NCBI GenBank assembly: GCA_027422505.1
Contig: JAPQWV010000001.1
Coordinates: 8,804,001 to 8,868,000, forward strand
Origin: Craterostigma plantagineum
Taxonomy: Eukaryota; Streptophyta; Magnoliopsida; Lamiales; Linderniaceae
Reading direction: 5' to 3'
Length of the DNA stretch: 64,000 bases
The notes under the pieces were generated by a model. The model saw only the letters and a list, made by a program, of their open reading frames with translations. It was not told the DNA's origin and did not search any database. Of this stretch, positions 25,320 through 34,600 are shown in pieces (the stretch's first letter is position 1; each line of letters opens with the position of its first letter). The translations under genes and the position numbers were made by a program.

Positions 25320-25538
25320 TAATATTGATTTCTCTGTTGCGGATCTCACGAGCACGACGATGTCGGGACGGAATCTGTGCGGCTTCTTGAAATCGCCGGT
25401 TGCCGGAGCCGACTTCCTCACGGCCTTGCTGGCAAGTTGCTTTCTCCAGGCGATTTGCGAGCGGTTTACGTCGTGCGGGCCATGAAAATACATGGTAGAA
25501 GAGATTTGGGTTTCGTTGCTTGTAGAAGATGATGGCAT
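25320..25538 (-). pseudogene. Captured histone H3 tail fragment inside the Mutator-like element
   Basis: A 78-codon minus-strand open frame (25538 to 25302) contains [18 protein letters not shown], then [11 protein letters not shown]. This matches histone H3 from about K18 to P43, with K23, K27, S28, K36 and K37 kept and A25 and G34-V35 changed. Just after this the DNA reads CGTGAGATCCGCAA, which codes the H3 REIRK-like stretch in the +1 frame. Homology therefore continues past a one-base shift to about residue 53. The first ~30 codons, starting [11 protein letters not shown], do not look like H3 and lie toward the right terminal repeat. The histone fold is missing, so it cannot be a working histone. 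It could be a gene fragment captured by the transposon. Whether it is transcribed cannot be told. Confidence 0.85.
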
Positions 25539-25713
25539 AATAGAGTAATTTCGATAGATTATAAAGGGTAAATGCGTCTTATCGCATGAATTAGGTCTTT
25601 TTCTCTAGTGATTTCAAAATGTAGGTCCTTGTCACTAAAGTAAACTTGAATATGGCCTGAACCTCAATGAAAAGAGAAAATAAGGCCTGAATCATAATTA
25701 ACCCTTAAAGAAA

Positions 25714-25900
25714 TTAGGAGTTTCATACCCAAACGAAGCTTGATCGATGATGACGAGGAAGAAAGGATCTATCACGTGGTGGTCGCCGGAGGTGTTCGCC
25801 GGAATCAAAGGGGAGGAGGAGAGGAGAAGTGAGGAAGAAGAAGAAAGTGTCGCGGCTTTAGTAGCCGCGGCGTCGCGGCTATTAGTCGCAACGAGTGGTT
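25714..25900 (+). other. Unassigned GC-rich stretch left of the retroposon
   Basis: Contains an open plus-strand run (from 25747) of lysine- and glutamate-rich sequence and a self-complementary CGCGGCTTTAGTAGCCGCG stem near 25851-25869. No family was recognised. The last 16 bases (25885-25900) are one copy of the retroposon's target duplication. The sequence resumes at 26773. Confidence 0.4.
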
Positions 25901-26756
25901 TTTTTTTTTTTTTTAACGGAAACGATAGCTTAAATATCATAAACAAAAGTACATAGGCTAAATAGCCCAAGAGGTCTCTCCAGTAATATCAACCTGGAAG
26001 AGAAACAAGGCTCACACGGAGCAACAAACACCCAACAAAAGCGAAAAAGCCGACAGAAAACTAAGATTCACTATCTAAAGCACGAGAACTAAAGAACATA
26101 TCACAAAAGAGGCCGTTAAGCCTAATCCACGACACTCTTCATTTTGCTCGGGCCATTGACTACGAACCTTGCCTTCATCGGAAAGGGCTCCACGGAGGGA
26201 GAAGGGGCTCCAACAAGGGAGAAAGAGCTCCCGGCTCAGAGACCGGGAGAAAGAGTTCCCGACCCGAAGGTCGGAAAACACAAAGTGGGTGACGACAGCG
26301 GGGAACAGTGTGGCAGCTGCCGAAAGGGCGGCGGACGGCAGGGTGACAGCTGGCAGAGCGGCGGAGCTGAGCGACGGGAGGTTGACGCGGCAGCGGCAGT
26401 CGGTGGCCGCAGGTGGAAGGCAGCGGTGGAACCACGGCTGACCACGGCACCCTTCGGTCGGTGGAGGCGTCTCGTGCAGTCGAGAGGCGGAGGAAGGTGG
26501 ACGGCAGCGGTGGCGACAGGCTGTGGCGGCAGGTGGTGGGGGATGGATTTTTTTTTAAATTTTTTTTTTTTAATTTATAAAACGAACAGAACAAAGAAAA
26601 AAAAACCTTACAACCTAAATCTACAAAAAGAAGAAGAAGAGCTCCCCCTTCCTCCACTAATGGAGGAGGGGGAGGAAGGAAAGAAAAGAGTGACGGCGGC
26701 TGTTTGGTTCTGAGGATTTAGGGTTTTAGAGAGAGAAATGGGGAGTTGGGCTTCCC
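25901..26756 (-). mobile_element. Poly(A) retroposon, minus orientation, 856 bp
   Basis: Flanked by a 16-bp direct repeat GTCGCAACGAGTGGTT (25885-25900 and 26757-26772). The plus strand begins with a run of T right after the left copy, so the element is minus-oriented with a 3' poly(A) tail. Its 5' end (near 26756) reads CCAACTCCCCATTTCTCTCT then AAAACCCTAAATCC, like an mRNA leader. Long target duplication plus poly(A) means L1-type target-primed reverse transcription. The body is GC-rich with proline/arginine-rich open frames on both strands (26144-26713 plus, 26175-26657 minus), which I read as composition effects. Its 3' end (TATGTACTTTTGTTTATGAT...TCCGTTAAAA) resembles plant L1 tails. It could be a 5'-truncated LINE, a LINE-mobilised transcript or a long SINE. 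Confidence 0.8.
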
Positions 26757-26940
26757 GTCGCAACGAGTGGTTTACTGGGCCAAAAATCGGCCAAGACATT
26801 TATTTTTGTAAAAATGAGCCCCGATTCGCCAATATATGACGTCACCGGCTACTATTAAATGCGTTTCGCTCTATTTCGTTAATTTTTATCATAATAACCC
26901 TATTTTATTAATTTTTCATTTAATTTCCATTATTTTAAGG

Positions 26941-27338
26941 GGTTTTTACACATAAGTACCTATTTGGAAAAAAATTTGTAATTTAGTACCCAATCAGGAT
27001 TTTTTTATATGTAGGTACCTAACAGAATAAAGTTTTTGCACATAGGTACCCGATCCCCGAAAGTACACCAAACAACACATTTGGGTACCCTATCTCAACA
27101 CATTTGGGTACCCTATATAACAGAAAATGGTACGACGTATGTTATATTTAGGTACGCCCTGTGTAACACACAGGCATGCCCGTAGGTACGACGTATCCTA
27201 TATTTAGGTACCCTATATAAACGTGTTATAGTACGCAATATACACACAGGAAGGTACGATATGACTGAAGAACTGGTAAAATTAAACTGGGTACCTATCT
27301 GTAAAATTTTCTGACATGGGTAGTTATGTGTAAAAATT
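26941..27338. mobile_element. Inverted-repeat element rich in GTACC words
   Basis: The left end TTTTTACACATAAGTACCTA (26943-26962) matches, inverted, the right end near 27318-27337 (read inverted: TTTTTACACATAACTACCCA). Similarity continues inward as AAAATTT...GGTACCCA. In between, GGTACC, GTACCC and TACGACGTAT words recur many times on both strands, so much of the element can fold on itself. No coding capacity. Target duplication not resolved. Possibly a small Mutator-like MITE. Confidence 0.6.
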
Positions 27339-27549
27339 TTATTCAATTGGGTATTTTTTATAGATTACCGTTATTTTAATTAAAACGCCAAATAAAAAGG
27401 GTCCCTAGTCCATTGGCATTAAATTCTTTTTTCAATAATAGAGAAACTTTTTCAAGAAATGATAAAAAGAAAAGAGCGAAGTAATCAAAGTCGTCGTTTT
27501 CATTTTCCAACCCAACTACGAACAAAATCAGTACCACAATTGATTCGAT

Positions 27550-29196
27550 ATGATGGACGGAAGGCCACTTGTGGTTTGTTTCTGTTTCCTCGTAGGATTT
27601 GCGTTTGGGTATGTGTGGTTTTTTCTCTTTTTTGTTGGTTGTATTGAAAGAATCCGTAGTTATCGTCAATGTCGAGTGTAGATCGTGACTGATCAGCTGT
27701 TTTTCGACTTTTTCAGAAACGAATCGGTGTTAAAATTAAGAACAGGCGCACCTCTTGCGTCGATTGATCCATCCAGGGTCACTCAAATCTCTTGGACTCC
27801 CAGGTTTTCCCTTTTTTTTTGTTATTTAAAAAAATTTGGGTTTAGATTAGAAATTTCGAATTATTGATTCACTTCATATGATTACGAAGATTTGCTTTCT
27901 TTTTTTTTTTTTTTATTGGATTCGTCAGGGCCTTTCTGTATAATGGATTCTTAACCAATGAGGAGAGTGATCATCTCATTGCTTTGGTTAGCTTAGCTTA
28001 TTCAGTTTCCTTCTGAAACTATGGATTCATTTCTTAGTGATTGATGCGATAAGACGAATGGCAATAAGGGTGGTTTCTGTTTCTTTAGGCTAGAGATAAG
28101 CTGGAGAAATCAATGGTGGCTGACAATGACTCTGGAAAGAGCATAGAGAGCACCGTCCGTACAAGTTCTGGCATGTTTCTTAGCAAGGGTCAGGTTAGTT
28201 AGTTAAATCCCTTTGCATCGAAAAACAAGGCTTCTTCCATTTCTGTGGAAGTTTGATTACATATGATACGAGTAGAGGAATTATTTGGTTATGATCTTTT
28301 GTTTGTTGAAGGATAAAATAGTTTCCCGTATCGAGGAGAAAATTGCAGCATGGACTTTTCTCCCGTCAGGTATATATATCGATGCAATGACCAAAAGCTT
28401 CTCCTAGTTTCTTGATTCAAAAGCTAAACCGACCTTTAAGTTGTTGTCTTGTCTTACCTTCTAGAAAATGGAGAGGCTATGCAGATTTTACGGTACGAAC
28501 TTGGTCAGAAGTATGAGCCACACTTCGATTATTTCCATGACAAGGCCAATCAAGAACTTGGAGGTCATCGTGTTGCCACCGTTCTCATGTACTTATCGAA
28601 CGTCGAAAAGGGTGGTGAGACAGTCTTTCCTAACTCAGAGGTAAAACAGTTATTACTTACTACCCGAAAAATGTCTGAAATGTTCATATTTGGGCAATTT
28701 GACTTTGATCTTGTTGTTTAGATGAAAGACAAGCAACAAAAAGGTGAGGACTGGTCTGACTGTGCTAAAGGCGGCTACGCAGGTAAACATGATTCTTGCC
28801 TTGCCCTTTAAGATGATGAAATTATTAATTGGGACAAAATTAGAGAATAGAAATGATTGTCAATTGGTATTAAGTATCTCTTTTACAGTGCAAACTAGGA
28901 AAGGCGATGCTCTGTTGTTCTTTAGCCTTCACCCCAATGCTACTACGGACCCTTCGAGCTTACATGGGAGCTGCCCAGTCATTAAAGGTGAGAAATGGTC
29001 AGCTACTAAGTGGATTCATGTAAGATCATTCGATACAATATCATCTTCGAGATCTACAAATGATTGCGTGGATGAGAATCCCAATTGCTCGGCTTGGGCT
29101 ATGAGAGGAGAATGTGAGAAAAACCCTATTTACATGGTGGGCTCGGACGGTTCCTCGGGATATTGCAGGAAAAGCTGCAAAGTTTGCTCTTCTTGA
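27550..29196 (+). CDS. P4H: Prolyl 4-hydroxylase with C-terminal ShKT domain
   Basis: Eight exons join with consistent GT-AG sites and phases: 27550-27608, 27717-27803, 27929-27986, 28089-28193, 28312-28369, 28465-28640, 28722-28782, 28889-29196 (303 codons plus TGA). The N-terminus is a hydrophobic signal peptide or anchor (VVCFCFLVGFAFG, residues 8-20). The Fe(II)/2-oxoglutarate dioxygenase domain has the metal ligands H142 and D144 (HFD), the distal H227 (SLHGSCPV) and the 2-oxoglutarate lysine K237 (GEKWSATKW). Residues 261-301 have six cysteines (261, 268, 277, 294, 298, 301) in ShKT spacing, as in Arabidopsis P4H2/P4H4-type enzymes. The family hydroxylates proline in extensins, arabinogalactan proteins and other secreted proteins in ER/Golgi; the exact substrate is unknown. 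Length is normal and no break is seen. The second ATG (27553) is an alternative start. Confidence 0.93.
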
Positions 29197-29447
29197 AACT
29201 TAGTTGGCTGTGTTTTTGGAGAGTGAAGAAAGCTTTTGCGTACGTTGTTTTGTGTTCAATTCTATTTTTTGTTAGTAGTTCTCAACTCACCAAATGTGAT
29301 TGTGGTGATGGTAAATTGTAAGGATCTCTTGCCATGTAGAGACCTTTGCCATGGAATTGGATGAATGTCTGAATCCCACAAAAGATATTGCAGAAGATAG
29401 ATATCTACATGTATGTGTAATATTGGGTGGTTTTTATTATATAGAAA
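29197..29447 (+). other. 3' untranslated and flanking region of the prolyl 4-hydroxylase gene
   Basis: T-rich sequence after the stop with no open frame of interest. It ends at a MITE whose putative 8-bp target duplication starts at 29448. Confidence 0.5.
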
Positions 29448-29455
29448 CATAAGAG

Positions 29456-30033
29456 TATCTCCAACCCACTCATAAAAATACAGGTAAATTTACACAATAA
29501 TACAGTTGTTACAGTGGTTTACTCCAACCTATATAATCTCTATTTTCTACACTAATTTTTACTCCAATCCATTAACTATATTTTTACACTAAAAATCAAA
29601 TTCCTATATATTACTATCATACTTATAACTTTATATTATAATGACTAAATAGTCAATATATTACAATTATTAATATTTAAAAATTAAATATATTAATATT
29701 TAAAAATTAAATAAATTATAAAATTGGCATATTATTTAATTATAATTTTATTAAATTGAAAGGAAATTATCACTAAATAATAGAAAATAGTGTAATTTTT
29801 ATTATTATAAAAAATATCAAATATTTTAAATATAAAATAAAATATATTTTATTAAATAAAATATAAATAAATGAAAACTACAACTCTATTTTTGTGTTGG
29901 AAATTGTGTGTACTCCAGAACTAGAATTTCCCTAATAATCAACACAATATAATGTTAAATATAAAGTTCCATTGGAGTAAAGACGTACTCTACTTTCTTG
30001 TTTTACACAAAATTAAAGTCCCGTTGGAGATGC
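29456..30033. mobile_element. AT-rich MITE, about 578 bp
   Basis: Ends are short inverted repeats, ATCTCCAACC on the left (from 29457) and GTTGGAGAT on the right (to about 30031). They are flanked by CATAAGAG (29448-29455) and CCTAAGAG (30034-30041), an 8-bp duplication with one mismatch, which fits hAT. The inside is extremely AT-rich with no coding capacity. The CATCTCCAAC end is common among plant MITEs. Confidence 0.65.
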
Positions 30034-30041
30034 CCTAAGAG

Positions 30042-30400
30042 ATGCCAAATGAAAGCAGTTGCAACAGAAGTTAAGAATTATTCTAACCCTAAATGAGAAA
30101 TTGAACCTCAAAAGGGAATAAAAAACTCAACGGGCAAGCAAACTTTCCAACATGGGAGACATAGCATCACCAACGAGTACTTTATTTTTGTTAAAACACG
30201 AAAATAGAGAACGTTTCTACTATAATGAGACTCTATATTTAACACTAATATTGCGTTGATGAACAGTTATATACTAGTTGTAACTACACACAAATTTAAC
30301 ACTAAAATTTAACAAGTTGGATTATAAACTGAATGTTCTTTTCAGTATGTGTAAAAATACCGTATTGTGTAATTTTTAATTGTGGATTCGATTATCTCCA
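30042..30400. other. Intergenic, nothing recognised
   Basis: AT-rich, no gene, no clear repeat boundary. It may be the decayed flank of the copia fragment that follows. Confidence 0.4.
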
Positions 30401-30910
30401 TACCAAGAATGTTCTTAGCTGCACCTAAATCTTTATATCTCAAATTCACCATTCAATAAGGCTGTCAATTGGCGAATTTCTACAAGATTTTTAGCAGCAA
30501 TGAGCATGTCATCAACATATAACAATGGATAAATGAACGAACTGTCATTTAACTTTCATAAAGTAAACACAACTATCATACTTGCTCCTAGAGAAACCAT
30601 GATCCAACATGAAAGAATCAAACCGTTTATACCACTGTCTTGGAGACTGCTTTTATCCGTATAAGGATTTCTTCAACAAACAAACTCGGTCTTCCTTTCC
30701 TTTAACTATGAAGCCTTCAAGTTGCTGCATATAAATTTGTTCATCTAAATTGCCATGTAAGAACGCCGTCTTGATATCAAGCTATTCTAACTCCAAATCA
30801 TACATGGCAACGAATGCAAACTTACACGAATAGAGCTATATCTAACGACAAGTGATAATACATCATTAAAATTAACACCTTGTACCTGACTATAGATATG
30901 TCACTGATTC
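30400..30910 (-). pseudogene. Decayed Ty1/copia reverse transcriptase fragment
   Basis: Minus-strand translation in broken frames gives YSQVQGVNFNDVLSLVVR near 30900. Further down come a DVKTAFLHGNLDEQIY-like stretch (30710-30785), a WYKRF-like stretch and an LLYVDDMLIAA-like stretch near 30480-30520. These are the ordered palm motifs of copia RT. Many stops and small indels; no LTRs found nearby. An old fragment. Confidence 0.75.
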
Positions 30911-31693
30911 GTAATTTTACGAAAAATATTGAGGAGTATGTTAATAAGATATTCAATGTCGCTAATTGGAGACAAAATAGCTATAAAAATTAAAGTACAG
31001 TTTTTTTCGAAACCATAATTACTCAAGTGCATTTATCAGGAGTCGAAGAGCTAAAGATAAAGATATATGCGAGATAAACATCTCTCATCAAGAGAGAGAT
31101 AAACCACAAAAATAAAAAATAGAAAAAGTAAAAACGCATAATCAAAGACAAACGAAAAAAAATAAAACTAAAATGTTTATACAAAACAACCAAAGAACTA
31201 TTGAGCAATCTTACGAAAATATGGATGATATATCAATAAAATTATCGACAACGATGAAAATTGAATAAAACAACTAAAGGAAATATGTCTGATATCGTTG
31301 AATTATGAAAAATAAAAACCCAAAAACTATGTTGGTCATATACGAATAATTGCATCTTTAACAAGAAATTGCATTGCATAATAAATTTATAAATGGGTGC
31401 CGTTTCTTGCTTACGTCTTTCTTACATGACTTCATTTGTTGGCTGGTGAAAAATCGAGAGACGAGATGAAGAAAACTATTTATGAAAACTAAAGTGTAGT
31501 CTGATCTAATAATCACAATTTCCTGTGCGTTTGGTGTTACAGATTAGATCTGTGTTCATCTTTTCGCTTTGTAATCCTTGGGAGTATTTAACATGCGAGT
31601 TTTTTTTTTTTCAACTTACTCTTGAGTTTTTGTTTTTTGAAGTGTATTGTCGTTTCACTTGTTGATGATTGCAGTTGATGTTTGTGCAGAAAG
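30911..31693 (+). other. Intergenic region and probable promoter/leader of the SIN3-like gene
   Basis: AT-rich with no gene. The last ~200 bases before the ATG at 31694 contain T-rich stretches and GATTGCAG-type splice-acceptor-like sequence (about 31667-31690), so an intron in the 5' leader is possible but not shown. Confidence 0.4.
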
Positions 31694-34600
31694 ATGAAGC
31701 GATTGCGAGATGAGGCGTACGTTAACCCTCAATTGAAGCGTCCATTTGGCTCTTCTTCTCGCGGAGACTCGTAGGCTACTTTCTGTTAGCTTCAATTTAT
31801 CTAATGCTTAAGTTTCTGTACATCTGCTATCTGTTTTGTACTTAGCGATTTCTTGCCTTTCCAGTGTTGAGTTGTTTTTTTTTGAAAAAAAAATTAATGT
31901 ATCGCTATATTTTATTTTTTCTAAGATAGTGAATATATGGAGTGGATTTTATTGGCAGTTTCTGAAACGAATTGAATTGGAGAATTGAGTCCTAATTTGT
32001 GTCTTGATTATGTTGGCTGATTTACACGGCGGGCGTAAGATGGAGCCAGAAAGAGAAATATTAGATTCAGTTGATTTCTTGAGGTTTGGGGATTTGAAAA
32101 AAAAGAAAAAGTAATCTTGACGTCTGAATTACAGTCGTTTATTAACTTTTCTTTTGTTAAATCTGCGAAGTGGTGTTAAATCTGTGAAATTGTGTTGAGG
32201 GCCTGTGCTTGCATTTGGGATCTTTTGCATCTAACAAAAAACTCATTATATTCTTTGGAAATGGCAAAGGAATCAAGAAGGAGCTATAATAACTCAGTAC
32301 ATCTGATGTTGGGTTAATGTGTGATTTTAATCTTACTCTGAATCTGAAGGGTGACGTTTTTATTGATAAAGGTACGGACCATTGCATCTTCCTTCAGGCA
32401 TTGGAGGTGGCGGCAATGCTAATGCAAACATCGCTGGAACTAGTGGCACTGGTGCAGGTGTTGCTGTTGGTAGTACTCAAAAACTTACTACCAATGATGC
32501 ATTGAGTTATCTAAAGCAAGTCAAGGACATGTTTCAAGATCAAAGGGAGAAGTACGATAGGTTCCTAGATGTAATGAAAGCTTTTAAGGGTCAAAGGTAA
32601 TGAATGGATCTATCCTGGAAGGTTGATGTGTTTTTGTAGAGAAATCGAGGCAAGACTTATATGTGTTTTTTCTTTTTTTTCTTTCAGAATTGATACGGCT
32701 GGCGTAATAGCAAGGGTGAAGGATTTGTTTAAGGGACACCCTAATTTGATTCTTGGGTTTAACACGTTTTTGCCAAAAGGCTATGAGATTACACTCACTG
32801 ATGAGGAAGCTGCACCACAGAAGAGAACAGTTGCGTTTGAAGAGGCCATCAGTTTTGTCAACAAAATCAAGGTAAACCCTGTCTTCGATTTATGTGATGG
32901 TACGAGGTTTAAGTGCAGAATTGACTTGGATTGGTTCTTGTGCAGGAACGCTTTCAAAATGATGACCACATTTATAAATCTTTTCTCGATATCTTAAATA
33001 TGTACCGAAAGGAACACAAAGGTATCACAGAGGTCTACCAAGAGGTATGCCTCTCCTCTAAAGTCTGAATTCAATTCTCGTCACATCTAAAATGCCTTAA
33101 TTTTTAGGTTGCTACGCTTTTTGATGATCATCCTGATCTTCTCAATGAGTTCACCAGATTCTTGCCCGATACATCTGGTTCAGTTTCAGCTCCTCATGCT
33201 TCTTATGGCCATCAATCTACGTCTCGTTATGATGACAGAAGCTCTGCTTTCCCCACTGTTCGGCAGTCTTACTTAGAAAAGGTTTTTTTGGGGGTTAGCA
33301 ACTTGTATCGACATCTTCATTTTCAAATTTTTTAACATTGCATGGTTTTGTAATATTTTGAGCAGCGGCCACGAAAAGACAGCAAAGTTGAACTCAGTGG
33401 AGAACGAGATCTTAGTGTGGAGCATCCTGACATAGATGATGATAAAACAGCTGTTAAGTTGCACAAGGAGCATAAGAAACATATGGAAATTAAAGATAAG
33501 AAGAACCGTGAAACCGGAGACAGAGATCATGACTGTGAGAGGAGGAAATTTGCTCTTAAAGTCGAGGACTTTGGGGGTAACTCGAATATCTATGACGATA
33601 AAGATGCAATGAAAAGTGAGTTAGTTGCGTCCAATCGGTCCATGTTTTCTTGCTGTTTACTGTAATAAATTGTTACTGTTTTTCTAGTTTTCTTACTAAG
33701 CAGTTGGAAAATCGTCCGTATATATGACTGTGCCTGGATCAATCAAGGTTTTTTGTGTTATGGTCACTGTTCATGACCTGCACAAAAAGTTATCCTCATT
33801 TCAATTTTGTGTGCTGCTTTGCTCTACACTTACCCCTTTCTTACATCTATCTTCTGTTTTCTGTTGTCAGGCATGTACGCTCGTGAGTTCACTTTCTGTG
33901 AGAAGGTGAAAGAGAGACTAAGAAATTCAGATGATTATCAGGCCTTTTTAAAATGCCTTCACATTTACAGCACAGAAATTATTACCAGAAAGGAGTTGCA
34001 AAATCTAGTAAGATGTTACCCGTTTAATAACATAACAAGGAATACGGTTATGTCAAATTATAGATATCGGCGTTGCGGACGGTTGTTCGGAGCTTTACTC
34101 ACTTGGACACATCCATTTATTTCTGTCTGACTTTCACGAGTTTCCAGTTGGTGTACATAACGCTGCATTTCAATTACAGATTTTATGTGTAGTATGTCTT
34201 CCCAAAGTGCACCGTTTTTTCTCCCTTAACACTAACATATTCATTTTTTTTTATATATAGTTTTATTAATTTTGTTTACAAAATTTTCCATGTTTCCATC
34301 TCTTTATCCAAATTCTTATACGAGAAGAATGTCAGGTTGCCGATTTGCTTGGAAAGTTCCCAGATCTTATGGAAGGCTTCAATGAATTTTTGGAACGTTG
34401 TGAGCGAATTGGTAAGCACTGATTTACACTTCTTTCTTCGATTCTATTTCTTGTTCTTGCTAAATTATTGAATATATTTTTCAGATGGATTCTTGGCAGG
34501 TGTTATGGGAAAAAGTAAGTAATTGTCACACTTTACGTCATCTTTAAACTGTAAGGTTGAATGTTGATCCTTTTATTAAATATCTCGTTGTCTAATTTTT

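Larger units (their letters stand above)
22531..25704. mobile_element. Non-autonomous Mutator-like element (Pack-MULE), 3174 bp
   Basis: Flanked by a perfect 9-bp direct repeat TTAAAGAAA (22522-22530 and 25705-25713), the Mutator signature. The ends are imperfect inverted repeats of about 100 bp. The left starts GGGAGAATTTCATGTCAGGCC; the right, read inverted, starts GGGTTAATTATGATTCAGGCC, and both continue with AGGCC and AGGACCTA-type words. No transposase is visible, so it must have been moved in trans. Inside are a telomere-like minisatellite, four 310-bp tandem repeats and a histone H3 fragment next to the right end. The rest is AT-rich with no coding signal. Confidence 0.85.

Noticed and set aside
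25302..25538. A small intact histone H3 gene.
   Set aside because: Only about residues 18-53 are present, with a frameshift, inside a transposon; the histone fold is missing.
26144..26713. A 189-codon plus-strand frame and a 160-codon minus-strand frame as host genes.
   Set aside because: They overlap on opposite strands inside a retroposon, are GC-rich and low complexity, and match no family I know.
29079..29196. A separate cysteine-rich toxin-like gene at the end of the hydroxylase.
   Set aside because: The six-cysteine ShKT module is in the same exon and frame as the dioxygenase domain, as in known plant prolyl 4-hydroxylases; it is not a toxin gene.
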